Assembly: GCF_027942865.1 (NCBI RefSeq)
Contig: NC_134516.1
Coordinates: 17,287,822 to 17,351,821, forward strand
Direction: 5' to 3'
DNA from: Odontesthes bonariensis
Taxonomy: Eukaryota > Chordata > Actinopteri > Atheriniformes > Atherinopsidae
DNA length: 64,000 nt
Within the stretch, counting starts at the first letter, position 1. Each line of letters starts with the position of its first letter. Both the position numbers and the translations under genes were made by a program. Positions 10,405 to 21,752 of this stretch are shown here, in pieces. Under the pieces are notes generated by a model. The model was not told the DNA's origin, searched no databases, and saw nothing but the letters and a program-made list of their open reading frames with translations.

Positions 10405-12172
10405 CATATATATATATATATATACATACACACACTACTGAGAGAGCTAAATACGAATGATGATCATTTTCTCAAACAGTTCCCGTTTTAAAACAGAAAA
10501 TATAGAAACCTGCTCGTCCAAAATAGGCCACATCCCTTAATAACCCCTTCAAATTGCATTTTCCAGCAAAGAGAACAAAAGCAGGCATTTTCAGTCTCTT
10601 AACTGAGCCCAAGCTCATTATTTTTAACAATAAAAGTTTCTCAGTTTCTCAGCTGTGATCGAAAGTCTCTCTCAGGTGATGCGGCTTAAGTTAATTTCAG
10701 GTAATAAATGTGCTGCCTCCCGTGGCTACAAGATAGAGCTTTCGATATATAAATATATCAACAGTCCAAAAACAAATAAATAAAATGCTCAGAAAACATT
10801 ACCAGTATGTTTCTGGAGATTTAACACAAAAATAAGAAAATAAAAAAAACAAGATGTAGCTTTAAAATGTCAGAATACTCACAGTTGCAAACATGTTCAG
10901 TTCATCCAAGCTAAAACTGTCAGTTGTACAAATCTCATTGTTTCATTTTATAAAAATTTGACGCTCCCACTATTAAAACTAAAAAAAAAAATTGCCAGGG
11001 CTCCGTCTAACTTCAGTCTGACCGATAAAACAACACACTTTAATGTTTGAGTAAGTGTGCAGAGCCTCTAATCTTTGATGAGTAATTGTGGCAAAAGTCG
11101 ACTCCACTTCTTCTTTGGCACAGCCACAAACTGGGCGTTTCTCTCTCCATCTTCAGGTACGTTGGCACCGCCTTGTGGACAAATAGGGATATGGCACAAC
11201 AAATGAAAAACACGAGACAAAGACAAAACTCAAGTGCCTGGTTTCAAATTGCTGGCTGCAGTTTTATTTTCAGTGTAAAAAGTGTTGAGAATCATTAACA
11301 TGATTTAAAAAAAGGGTAATTAGAGGTTGGAATAAATACTTAAACACAGAAAACAAATCATCCCAGCTTGTAAAGAGTTATTTCTTTACAACTGTCAAAT
11401 CTAACAATTTAAGATTGCTGGTTTGGTACTTCCAATGAGGCAAAACCGAAAATAGGGGTTCCTTAAATTAGGAAAAAAAAAATTTGTCTTCAAGATTTTT
11501 GGTTGTTACTTGTAAGTTTAAGGTCAATTAGGACTAAACCACAGCATTTTACCAGTAAATGTGACGGTATAGCTCATGCTAAGTGCTCAACTCCCCTTCT
11601 ACACTTCAGTGTAACCACTGTAATCACTTCAGAACTTCTCTTTTTGTGGGTTGAAACTTTCAACCACAGCTGATGTCACAACCTCCTTTTTAATCTTTAG
11701 CATGTCTGAAATACAACCTGGAGAAGAAATCTTGTGTTTAAAAAAACCTTTTCGAGTGATGCAGTTTAGCTTTTAATCACTGATGATCCCTTAAAGTGGT
11801 CCCATAAAGCAGTGCGTTTCAACTCTTAAGACTCTAATCCCAAATAGTCTATAAGGTCTACAAGGAAGTTTGGAAATGCTATTAAAGTAATTTCATGATC
11901 AATCAATGTCCTTTCTTAAGGCTCCAGATGAGTTTAGAGTTTCTCTGTGGTTTAAAAACACATAAAAGCCCAAACCATCAGATTTGGTCTTGAAGAAGAA
12001 AAAAAAAAATTTGAATGCCGGTCTTGGTTAAGAGCAGAACTGAGGACATGCAGTATTGTTCAAAAGATGTTGAGCCAACATCAGTTCTTCATTTAACAAC
12101 CGCACTCAACCCCCCATGTGACATCTGCAGAAGTGCCACATGGATCACTTCCAGTCACATTCAGCACTCAGC
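8981..12172. other. Tail-to-tail interval between gpm6b and rab9a, including rab9a 3' UTR
   Basis: There is no convincing gene. AATAAA signals for the minus strand (TTTATT on the + strand) occur at 11263-11268 and 10199-10204, so the rab9a 3' UTR probably ends near one of these. A-rich stretches are common. A 31-codon open frame ending at 11081-11083 on the minus strand is noted in the rejected list. Confidence 0.5.
10367..10435. repeat. (TA)n microsatellite with CATA interruptions
   Basis: A nearly pure TA dinucleotide array broken by two catacata blocks, grading into a short CA run, in the gpm6b-rab9a intergenic interval. Confidence 0.97.
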
Positions 12173-12778
12173 TCAGCAGCAGCTGGCTGCAGGGTTACTC
12201 TTCCTCTGCAAGTCTACTGTGTTAGTGTGGATGAGGTGATCATCTCTGTCGTCCGATGCAAGAATGCGACGCACCGCCTCCTCAAAAGCCAATGCCACAT
12301 TTGTAGCATCCTTGGCACTTGTCTCAAAGTACGGGTGTCCGCCATTCTCGCGGCACCACTGCCGAGCATCCTCCCCCGACACCTGGCGCTCAGGCACATC
12401 CAGTTTGTTGCCAAGCACCACAAAAGGAAAGTTGTCAGGGTCCTTTACGTCAGCATAGTAAGTGAATTCCTTCTTCCAGTTTGCAAGATTGTGGAAGCTC
12501 TGTCCGTCGTCCAGGCTGAAGGTGAGGAGGCAGCAGTCAGAGCCGCGGTAGAAGGGCGTGCGGAGGCTGCGGAAGCGCTCCTGACCTGCCGTGTCCCAGA
12601 TCTGCAGGGTGACATGGTGCCCGTCCACCTCCAGCTCTCTGTTGAGAAACTCCACGCCTATAGTGTGGAAAAGGTGCGAGTCAAACTTGTTGGTGACGTA
12701 GCGGTTCATAAGAGAGGATTTGCCCACGCCGCCGTCACCCAGGAGGATGACCTTCAGGAGAGTTGACTTGGACATCAT
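12173..12778 (-). CDS. rab9a: Ras-related protein Rab-9A
   Basis: A small GTPase that directs late-endosome to trans-Golgi transport (mannose-6-phosphate receptor recycling). The 201 residues equal the usual length, and the first Met is chosen because it restores that length. Visible motifs are the P-loop GDGGVGKS at 14-21, switch I Thr39 in HTIGVEF, DTAGQE at 62-67, NKLD at 124-127, ETSAK at 152-156 and the C-terminal Cys-Cys prenylation site at 200-201. FRSLR, GSDCC, SAKDATNV and the DHLIHTNTV tail match RAB9A and not RAB9B. The coding sequence is one exon, with an acceptor (ctctcctcag) in the 5' UTR ending at 12868. It lies tail-to-tail with gpm6b, as in human. Confidence 0.97.
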   Translation of the reverse strand: MMSKSTLLKVILLGDGGVGKSSLMNRYVTNKFDSHLFHTIGVEFLNRELEVDGHHVTLQIWDTAGQERFRSLRTPFYRGSDCCLLTFSLDDGQSFHNLANWKKEFTYYADVKDPDNFPFVVLGNKLDVPERQVSGEDARQWCRENGGHPYFETSAKDATNVALAFEEAVRRILASDDRDDHLIHTNTVDLQRKSNPAASCC

Positions 12779-12867
12779 GGCTGCAGTACTTCTTCAGGAG
12801 CTAGTGGTCTGGGCCAAGACGACCAACGGAGGTCTGCAGACACCGGCGACGATGCAAACAGTTGGAC
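12779..12867 (-). other. rab9a: rab9a 5' UTR part of coding exon
   Basis: On the minus strand, a pyrimidine tract and AG (ttgctctcctcag) end at 12868. This leaves an 89-nt leader before the ATG at 12776-12778, and that leader is spliced to the first exon at 16574. Confidence 0.8.
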
Positions 12868-15800
12868 CTGAGGAGAGCAAAATAAAATCCAATCCCTTTA
12901 GAAAGCAAAATAGAAAAGAATTCAGGATGCAGCAACAGAAAACTGTTCATGTGCACGCATGTAGTGCGCAGCTGTAGCAGGGCTGCTAATAGCAGTTCCC
13001 TTTATTATTAATCTGCATTCTGTTCTGTCAAAACAGATTTCCAATTCACAACTATTTATATTAGACAGATGCATACTAGTGATCATTTATGCATTTGACA
13101 TAATTTACTGTAGACAGGCAAATAAATTCAGTACTACCACAGAGAATTAGCTACAATTAGTTAATTGTGCAGTTGAGTGCAAAGCAAGGTGCATAGTTGG
13201 GTTCCAACATCATTTGTAGGCAGCAAACAAAGACACGTTTCCTTCCTTCTTCACCTCTTCGTGCTTCAGAAAACAGAGCATTCAAGCAGCCATTTAGCAA
13301 TTAATAAATAATGATGCTGAGGACGCGTGAGGCCACTCGGGGAGCTCACATGTTTCTCTGATGTGAGATGGGGTTTCCTGCTGACAATGGCCACACTGCG
13401 TTGGATTAGAGCAGCCTTGTCGACACCTCTAGACTTACCTGCAAGCTCTCGTTTAGGCTGCAACGATGAGTCACGATTAGGTGAACGAGAAAGTAGAAAC
13501 AAAACAGGAAGGTTGTAGATGGGAAATAAACAGGTCGACCAAGGAAGGCGTTGAAGAGTCAGGACAGAAAGCTCAAAGCAATGCACAACAGAAGCAAAAT
13601 ATATATCCATTTCTTTTTAAATTGGAAAAAAAAGGGGGGGGGCGGGTTGGTGTTTGGGATCAGACTAAGAAAGCGGCTCAAGGAAATGGGATTTACATCC
13701 AGGAAATCTAACTGTAAAGCATCATGAATACCAAAGTAGAAGAAAACAAGGTTACAGTGGCCTACAGGGAGAAGTGATGGATCACCAATCTGCACCCGAC
13801 AAGGAGATGGCGTTTGGTGTCACCTCCAACTTAGTTTTTTAATAAGATTCACTTCTTCTCTATAATCACTATAGATAATATTATAATATTAATATATATA
13901 TATAATATAAATAATAACTTGTCACCTGAAAGTAGAACCTACGTTGCTTCAAAAAAGCCTTCAGAAGGAGTCAGATTCTCAATGTGTCGAGTCTGAACCT
14001 AAGCAGAGGTAAGATTTGCTTTTCTCCGACAGTTTTAATCTCGTCATACAACATGACCAAAACCACAGGCCCGACAAAACCTCAGTGTTTACCTTTGGCT
14101 TTTCAACAAAACCCGAGATAAGAACAAACTGCCGCCCAGCCAACTTTCCCCTTTTGACAGCAAATGTGAGCAAATTACGCGAGCTGTATTCATGTTTCCT
14201 CATGCTCAGACTGCGAGGCCAGCTGACTCAAGTTAGTCGACAAGCTTATCCGATTAAACAGCCACAGCCCGCTCATTACACTGCACAGCTCGTGAACTTC
14301 CTACGCTACGTGTAATATGTTGTGTATGAAATAATCCGTGCCGTGCATCACATGGGCCCCGATCACAGGACCACAGGGTAAGTAAGAGTGGCAGAAAAAA
14401 GAAAAGAAAAGAAAAAAAACTTCTTTCCTAAGAAATCTCAGAAAGTGTTTCATCAGAAATCTGCTCAAGAGAAGCGGAGTCATTGATCATAACGCAACCA
14501 TAGGGCTTCACCCACTCAGTATCAGCTATGAAGAAAGTGATTAATGAGGATTTGAGAGCAAACTTAATCCTGCTCCACGCACTGGCATTCTTTAATCAAA
14601 TATCAGTTTAAGATAAGAGCCATCACCCCACCTACATCCCAGAACAACTTGGGCTGTCTAATCACTTTGGGGACAGGAGCAGGCTCACCTCATCCATCAC
14701 CTTCATTAGGCCGCACCGTCTAATCGGCGAGTTGTAACTGGCCGCCACGGCACTGGACAGACAGATGGTACGATTCTGCAAAACCGGCTGCTGTTAAAGG
14801 TATAATCCGCTGAAAATCTGCTTTAGTCAATCCATCAATCATTCCAGAAAAGTTTGATAAGTGGATTCACAAAAGGACGTTGTTGGACTTCAATGATAAA
14901 AGCGCCACAGCAGGTGCAAAACGCCCAGATTTTTCTCATTTCTTCTGGTTTGCATCATTTTTACAGCAATTATTATGAGCAAATGATCCGATTTATAAAA
15001 GGATTCAACAAAACGGTTCAACTTTTTCTTCTCTGTCGTAGATTTGCTGCTGTGCTTGGAATTGATAACGCGTTGGACAGATTGTCTCACGTTTGACTCA
15101 AGAATACTTTGGCATACAGGGGAGTTCATGGTATATTCAACGACTATAAAAAGGCGTAACGAGCCCAAACCATCACCCTTCCAAAACCGCACCCAGGCCG
15201 AGCTGTCCTGTTCTTTTTTAAAGAGCGAAGAGGCTCTCACCTGGCAACCCTTCCAAACACGCCGCACTCGTTCGGTCCTTTTCTAAGTGTGCGCTCGTGA
15301 ACTTTAACATTTAACATGCTAACTGAGGCCTGTAGAGTCTGAGATGTAGCTCTCCACTACTGAGACGTCTGGAATTGAAAGAGAGTGAGCCTTCGTTTTC
15401 AAATGAGGCGAGCCACCATGCACGCTCCCTCTCACTCCTATAGGGTCAATTGAGAACAACGAGTTAACCTAACAGGTGTGCTTTTCAAGACAAGCTGACC
15501 GCACTGTTCATAAGGAATTCTTCACTAATGGCTGAACTGTCATGTCAACTGGCCTATGCGGCTGAAGGACTAGAGCTGGGAGAATGGTGCCTTTGTCTCG
15601 GGACCTTTAAACACACTGCTGCTCCTGTCGTTTCCTCTGGAAGGACAGTAACAGTTCTGAAAGCAGCGACGCTGCAGAGCAAGGAGGAGGAATGAATGGA
15701 TACGCACAGTCATGCAGTCACACATTCAGGAGTCATGTGCTTCGCTAAGCAGGGATACTATTTGAAGAAAAAGCTTCTCTTTGACTCATTTCCATCAGAA

Positions 15801-16573
15801 GTCAGATGTTGTGCCTCGTACCCATGCGCGAATTGATTTAGACCTTTAAAAATAAAATAGGCAAGGGTTTGTTTTTAGATTCAAAGCAAGAGGCGACACG
15901 TAGAATCAGCAGGAATAAAAGGAAAAATGTGCCCAACACAGTCATGACAGGAGAGCTGATTCAGAAAGCGAGCACATCCTCAGGAGGCGACACACCTCTT
16001 TATTTCCTATCTGATGAGAAAATACAAAAACACCACAAGCGCAGTCAGCAGCAGTCACGTGCGATGCTCGTTTAACATTTTATAGCTGTTAAAGGCAGTA
16101 AACTTGCAGGTAAAGGCGAAAATATTTAGACTTTAGACCACTGCATCATTAATGAAGCCAGACCTGTACTGCAACTGAGGTTTTTTTTTTTTTTTTTTTT
16201 TTGCGGTATTCCACAGAAAAAGAATAAAAACCCTTGACAGCTCTTTTTTTTTTTATATACAGGAAAACAGAACGAGACGAGGGTTAGAATAATGAACATA
16301 AATAATAAAAACACGGAACTCAGAGTTAAAGTTCAGAAACTGCTTTCAGGTAGCTTTCACTCTCAGCGGAGATATTTATCACACAAGTAACACGCCACGC
16401 CGCCGTGCATATTTTTGTTAAGAATAAGTCTGTACGATATGGAAAGCTTTACCGCGGATCGCTGTTGTCCGATAATGGGCGAGCTTAGGTCATTCACGCC
16501 AACGGATTCAAACGACAGAAAGCAAGAAGTTTCACTCCGAAATGAACGTCTTTAACTCTCGGTAAAAGGTTAC
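12868..16573 (-). other. rab9a: rab9a intron 1
   Basis: A 3.7 kb intron between the non-coding first exon (donor CAG|gtaacc) and the coding exon. It holds a Tc1 relic (15040-15365), an AT-rich patch at 13860-13915 and a T-run at 16181-16202. I see no other gene. Confidence 0.75.
15040..15365 (-). pseudogene. Tc1-like transposon relic in rab9a intron 1
   Basis: The + strand carries the antisense of a common fish Tc1-like transposase gene. Recognisable blocks are the agaatactttggcatacag region at 15101-15120, the ctggcaacccttccaaacac region at 15241-15260, and the nearly unchanged catgctaactgaggcctg at 15315-15332. There are many indels, and the section between the blocks is shortened. I judge it the same family as the relics at 640-1110 and 48990-49500. 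Confidence 0.75.
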
Positions 16574-16760
16574 CTGTTGATGCTCTGGCCACTTCCGGGT
16601 AAATTCCTCCCGTCTATCCTGGCAGGGCGCTGTCACTGGGGTGAGACATGGCGCTCCGGTGTCCGCGCCGCTCTGAGGCTCCGCGGCCGCTGATGACGCT
16701 CATATGACCCGGTGCCTGTCACGCCTCCTCCGGTCAGGCGCTCTGGTGGAAGCGGTTTTA
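16574..16760 (-). promoter_or_regulatory. rab9a: rab9a promoter and non-coding exon 1 (GC-rich, ETS site)
   Basis: A CpG-rich block ends on the minus strand in a good donor, CATCAACAG|gtaacc (exon end at 16574), matching the acceptor next to the rab9a ATG. It contains a consensus ETS/GABP site, cacttccggg, at 16590-16599 (ACCCGGAAGTGG on the minus strand), typical of housekeeping promoters. There is no TATA box. An ATG at 16647-16649 would open an 11-codon upstream frame ending at 16614 if transcription starts above it. The transcription start is not visible, so the upper boundary is approximate. Confidence 0.7.
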
Positions 16761-16947
16761 GGAAAAAGCCAAAGGGACGATAATTCTCCTACTTTACCCG
16801 TGGTCCACCTGAAATTTGTTTTGGGCCACGTTGAGTTCATAAAGCGCCTTTACAGACACCCGTAGATTCCAAAAATGATGACTGCTCGTGGTGAAGTTGG
16901 TTTGATATTGGATATTCGATAGATATTCACAATAAGGACATAATGTC

Positions 16948-17301
16948 TTTTTTTTTCCAATACCTCCCAAGCCATGTGACCTAATGACTCCAAACCAATG
17001 CAGAATAGTTCTCCTATGTAGCACCAACCATGCACATCTTTTTTTTTTTACATCAATTGTATGCACACTCTATTTTATATGATTTTTTAAAGGAAAAGCC
17101 ATTATTTCCTATAGGGAATGTCACTAGGTCACAAGGCTTGGGAGGTATTGAAAAAAAGAGACCATTCCCTATAGGAAATAATGGCTTTTCCTTAAAAAAA
17201 AAAAAAAACATAAAATAGCGTGTGCATACAATTGATGTAAAAAAAAAAGGTGTGTGTGGTTGGTACTACATAGGAGAACTATTCTGCATTGGTTTGGAGT
17301 C
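16948..17301. mobile_element. Foldback element with interleaved inverted repeats (A-B-A'-B')
   Basis: Arm B at 16986-17120 and arm B' at 17163-17301 are inverted copies of about 135-139 bp with few differences; B begins gactccaaaccaatgcag and B' ends in its complement. The spacer at 17121-17160 is the inverted copy (A') of the 40 bp left of arm B (A, 16948-16987, containing ccaatacctcccaagcc). The order is therefore A-B-A'-B', unlike a simple hairpin. No protein is encoded. This looks like a palindromic MITE that was rearranged, but I could not identify a target-site duplication or family. Confidence 0.85.
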
Positions 17302-19860
17302 ACTATAACACAGGAAATAACACATTTGGTCTGTTGGACATTTGATGGACTTCAGAAGGAACTTTCAAGTTGAAATTCATGTTAACAGCCCATACATGTC
17401 ACTAAGATGTCTGCATCCCAACGTTAAGCTGTGGACTGTGGCTTTCTGTCAAAGTTGATCACTGAGAGTTCACCTGTTATCTGCTGACACTGTGTTGTTG
17501 CAAAGCTATAAATACAACGCCCCAATCCATCCATAGTTATCTCGGAGGAATTCAACCATATCTTGCTCTCGGCTGCACTTCAACTTCCAAAACGTTTGTC
17601 ACATTGTTTTTCTTTTCTTTTCTTTTTACCATGCACCTATTTAGTTATTTTTTTTCCTCAAAGATTTATATTGCATCTTTGGGCTTGAAAAAGTCGCATT
17701 GGACTGATATACACACAGTCCAATTAAATATGCGATTGTTCACTCAGAAAATCTAAAGTATAAATCTATTGTAAGTTAAACTGATTCTAATCTGACACAC
17801 AAAAAGCTCTTATGGCATAAACAAGATTTAAATTAATCTTCCACCCCAAAAAATGTGCAAAATTAAAAATTTGAGGTAGCATTTTCCGTTTGGAAAGAAC
17901 CGGATTTATGCATCTCTGCAGTTTTGAGAGCCCATTAAAGTGTGTTTAATTTTGGACTACAATTTCATTTATTAGTTTCCCGTCTCTGTCATTAGAAACT
18001 TTGCCTACTTTGTCTGTTTGATGGCCTCGTAGCATCAATGTGATGGGCCACTGTGACTGAAAGGTTGAAAGCCTTTATTCAACTCATCACCCTGAAGATA
18101 AGGAGCATTTGAAAGGAGACACAGGACAGACAAATGCTGCAGCATTGAGATACTAGGCAGCCACGCTGTCACCAACAAGAGACGGCGGCTCCATATCTGA
18201 CAGAATGTAGACGATTGGATTTTTCTTATAGGGGGTTTAATCTCTGGATGTCTCAGAAGGAGACCGCTGCAAACAACGGGAAAAGGATCGGGACGTGTAC
18301 AGCCAGACATTCAGACTGTAATGCTATGACCCCTCCATGTGATGTCACTGTGATGTGTGCCCGAGTTATTGTGCCACGTCAGCCTTGGCCCAATGGGATA
18401 TACACCCCTGAGGCTGCAGAGGTCGTCTGATTACTGACTCACATGCTCACGGTTTTCTTAAGTCACATGTCTCGTTCTCTGGCTTCAGTTTGCCACCAAT
18501 GAATTGGATCATGCAGGAGGCCAGAGGCATTTTTTTCCTTTTCATTTTTATAATAAGTGTAAGAGAAAATACTTCTCAAACAGACAATGCATTAGTAAGA
18601 GCAAAGATGTTGGCTTCGTTGACACTATTCTTGACAAGAGGATGTAAGAGACAGAGGCCACTAAAAGCAGTTAAATGAGCTGCCGTGAGTAGAATGCATT
18701 AAAGGGCTATTAAAGAGAGTGGAGGAGACAGGAAATGATTCAGTGGGAATAAGATGAGCTACTTCTTCAAAAGTTGTGCTTTCAGTTTGCAACAATTGAA
18801 GGCAATGACTTGGCTTTTCGGCACGTGGTAAAGAGGCCCTGTTTGGACTTTATGCCTCTAAAATTTACTCCTATTTCAGACTTAAAGGCCTGAAGCATTG
18901 AACTGGTACCAGGGATGATAATTAAGTTATTTTTAATTCGGTATGACAAACACATAAATAGGGAAAGCAGTTCAATGTGATAGATTAAAACCTTTCACAG
19001 CTCACCCAACATCAAAGTTAAAGAGCCCAGATTGAGTAGTGTGAGTGTTATATAACTATAAAGCACACACTTGTAAATTAGCATAATGTTTGAGGGCTTT
19101 TCAAAGCAGAACTTGGCAACTATCACAAGACAATGGACTTGAAAACTTGGGCTTGAAACTTTTAATGATTAGAGCTTGTGGGTGCCTCCCTCTCTGCTGT
19201 GCTTCTGCAAACAAATATTCTCTACTTCAAAACTCAAGATACAGTGCTGGGGGGTGGCGTGCCACATCAGATTGTGCACCACTATCTCCTTGGTTTGATC
19301 TCCCCTTTGTTGACATGGCAACAGCAAGATAATGCCGGTACTAACTTTGTCTACAAGGCTTTTTAATATGTCTGCACAGAAGTGTGAAGTTAACCCTCTG
19401 AGTTCACTGCAAAATAATTCCACATGGAACCAGTTGACATTGCCGTCTTTAGATGAGACCAAATCTACAACCAGATGTCAGGTCTTTGTCAAACCACTCC
19501 AAAGAGAAACAATCATTATTTTTGTTGAATAAATGACAGATGCCAGTTAGTCGGTGCGCATCATTCTTGCTTAAGAGAGAGGCGCACCGAAAAAAGAAAG
19601 TGTACTCAAAAAAGGATGAGCTCGCACAATGATACACAAACATTTGAGCTGAAACCACGGTTCAGCACACAAATAAACCGAATATTTTGCTGCTGTTGAC
19701 CATTTGTTAACCAAAACAAGCATAATGAATATGTTGAGTCAAACACTAGGAAAATGGAAACTAAACAGTTACTTGGGTACTCGGAAAACTCCACAGGTAT
19801 GAAACCCATGTTGCTAATTTTCTTGCTGAATCATTTGGGTTAATGTCCACGTTATTTCAC
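17302..19860. other. Intergenic DNA between rab9a and tceanc, nothing recognised
   Basis: No splice-supported exon, RNA gene or known repeat is recognised. Open frames here are short and without recognisable motifs. A 23-bp string at 18384-18406 recurs at 26853 with two differences (see findings). Confidence 0.6.
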
Positions 19861-20092
19861 CAAAGGCTCTAGCATGGTTGCCGTGTCTGCTAGCGCGAGC
19901 GGTGTTGATGACGTCACGATTTCGTGCCGGCTTCATATAGTGGCGCCAGTAGTTGCAATTTTCTCCGTCACAGAGGTGGCGCTCCTACGTTAAGGTTACC
20001 GCTAACTACTCTACAACGAAGAAAGTAGAGAAGAAAACAATGAAGAGCAGGAACACTGTCATTAATGATACTGCTGCAGTATTCGGATCATT

Positions 20093-20296
20093 TTAATTTT
20101 TTAATTCAGTTAAAAGAGGTGAAGGTCTGAAGCCCCCCGCATCACCACTTTGAGTCTCTGCCCTCTTCTTTGCCTTCACGTATCTGTCCCGTAGCTTCTT
20201 CCACACATTCTTACAGAACTCTCCCTCTTTCCCCAAAGTTCTGCCAATCTCTGTCCACGAGTTTTGGGAGTTTACGTGCTCCCTGTGCTGTTTCAT
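20093..20296 (-). pseudogene. MADF-domain fragment, likely from a Harbinger-type transposon
   Basis: A 67-codon open frame reads SWTEIGRTLG, then EFCKNVWKKLRDRYVKAKK and LLTEL, the second and third helices of a MADF (Myb/SANT-like) domain. Such domains form the DNA-binding accessory protein of PIF/Harbinger transposons and several host regulators. The first helix is missing or frameshifted, and a stop follows LLTELKN, so it is a fragment. It lies just downstream of tceanc on the same strand, so tceanc transcripts may read into it. TGACGTCAC motifs flank it at 19909 and 20423. A small host gene with unseen exons is possible but less likely. Confidence 0.6.
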
Positions 20297-20483
20297 TGCA
20301 GTTTCGTACTGAGCCTGGTCTCACATCGGTCCATCCGGTTCGTTGTTCTCGGCGCAGCCAAGTTACAAAAATCGACTGGTGCCCGTCTTTTCAAGGCAAG
20401 CGCCATGGCTGAAACGTCATTTTGACGTCACGGTCCGCCACCGCCGTGAGCGACGCGTCAACTGTAACTCCGGCTTTATGGGT

Positions 20484-21479
20484 TTAGAGGCAGACCCAGC
20501 CACTATGGTACCACTGCTGCCCACACCCACTACAGGTCACAAAGGTCATTGCGTCCTCGTCAGGGCCCCCCCGCCTCACCCACGCAGGCAAGAAAAGGGC
20601 ACCTCTGGACACTTGGGTCACCCTGCAGTCTGACCCTCCACATCTTTTGCAGTGAATCTTTTGCGTCTGCGTCCCCTCTACCCCTTGAGGAAGCTGTCTC
20701 TCGCTCACACCCTGCGACAAGTACACCTCCCGCAGCTGCCGGAGCTCTGTGCTGGCCATCTCCTCCACAGACATCCGGGCGAAAACCTCTGGTGACAGGG
20801 AGCCGCTCAGGAGACCATGACGTAGATGACCATTTTTGGGATTTCTCAAGTTTGCCACCTTGCTCCTTATGCATGCTTTGTATTTAACTTGTCTGGCTCT
20901 GTGGAGCTCATGTGCGTGCTGTTCGATGTCTTCAGCAAGCCTTAATGTCTCGTCTTGATCAGAAGGTTCAGGGGAGAGCGCAGTGAGGAGCAGCTGGACA
21001 CATTTTGTCCTCACAGAGTCAGAAGAGACAGAGATTCCCTCTGCAGGGGAAACGTGACCCTGGAGGACAGGTTTTGCCTGTAAACCTTTTTGTTCTGAAC
21101 CCATCTCCTCTCCAGTGCCACATGTTTGTCCTGTGTCAGAGTGGGACTCTCCCTCTTTTAAAATTCTTCCATTCTTCTCCTTTGTGCTGCAGAGCACAGA
21201 ATTCTTGTCCACATCTGAACATTTCGCTCCTCGACTGTCTTTGCTGTACTGTTTCTTCCACTTTGACAGCAAACTCTTGACCGTCTTCCTCACATTATTG
21301 TCTGTACAGGTTTTTAGTAGCCTATAAAGAACCATGACTATGTCTGTTGTTTCTAACTGCTCTGCTGTGACATGAGACTTCTCAAGATCACTAAGAAGGG
21401 TCGGGATGTTCCCATAGCTTCTCTGTGCAGTGAACTTCTCAATCTGAAGGGCACAGTGGATCATTTCATTTGCATCCAT
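20484..21479 (-). CDS. tceanc: Transcription elongation factor A N-terminal and central domain-containing protein
   Basis: A TFIIS-like nuclear protein of 331 residues, encoded in one exon. The N-terminal helical LW domain (about 1-85) includes VMVLYRLLKTC and KTVKSLLSKWKK. A variable linker precedes the TFIIS central domain (about 156-260), with VRTKCVQLLLTAL and EIEQ-like DIEQHAHELH. A C-terminal zinc ribbon follows, with cysteine pairs C277/C280 and C316/C319. Between the pairs lies PDEDAMTFV, which keeps the acidic pair equivalent to the transcript-cleavage DE of TFIIS. The acceptor cactacag lies five bases before the ATG. No direct assay of function is implied; the role is inferred from the domains. 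Position next to rab9a agrees with human Xp22.2. Confidence 0.93.
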   Translation of the reverse strand: MDANEMIHCALQIEKFTAQRSYGNIPTLLSDLEKSHVTAEQLETTDIVMVLYRLLKTCTDNNVRKTVKSLLSKWKKQYSKDSRGAKCSDVDKNSVLCSTKEKNGRILKEGESHSDTGQTCGTGEEMGSEQKGLQAKPVLQGHVSPAEGISVSSDSVRTKCVQLLLTALSPEPSDQDETLRLAEDIEQHAHELHRARQVKYKACIRSKVANLRNPKNGHLRHGLLSGSLSPEVFARMSVEEMASTELRQLREVYLSQGVSERQLPQGVEGTQTQKIHCKRCGGSDCRVTQVSRGALFLPAWVRRGGPDEDAMTFVTCSGCGQQWYHSGWVCL

Positions 21480-21484
21480 GGCAC

Positions 21485-21752
21485 CTGTAGTGAGGGGAAA
21501 GTGAAAATCAAGTACTAAACATCATACCTTTAAAAGATAAAGAGATCTAACATTCATAAATATACAAATAAAATGATGTAACTTTATGTGCATGCCTTTG
21601 CCACTGACAGCATAAGGAAATGCTGTATTTCTGATGTGATATTTAGCAGTATGCATCATTCAACATATCAAAATATATCCTTATGTGTGTGTTTATATTG
21701 GTTTACCGTATTTCCCTCATGGATTGCAGCTTCATTCTGCTAACAACAATAC
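21485..21752 (-). other. tceanc: tceanc intron 1
   Basis: A 268-bp intron inferred from donor TTTCAG|gtattg (exon end 21753) and acceptor cccctcactacag (exon start 21484). Confidence 0.65.

Noticed and set aside
11081-11180. Minus-strand frame VPEDGERNAQFVAVPKKKWS continuing to LLPQLLIKD and a stop, after an AG
   Set aside because: It looks peptide-like, but no upstream exon or known protein end was recognised and it falls in the expected rab9a 3' UTR or intergenic DNA; 31 open codons are common by chance.
12140-12766. 208-codon frame on the + strand over rab9a
   Set aside because: Antisense shadow of rab9a; the minus-strand protein carries all GTPase motifs.
20549-20887. 112-codon frame on the + strand over tceanc
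   Set aside because: Shadow of the tceanc coding sequence on the opposite strand.
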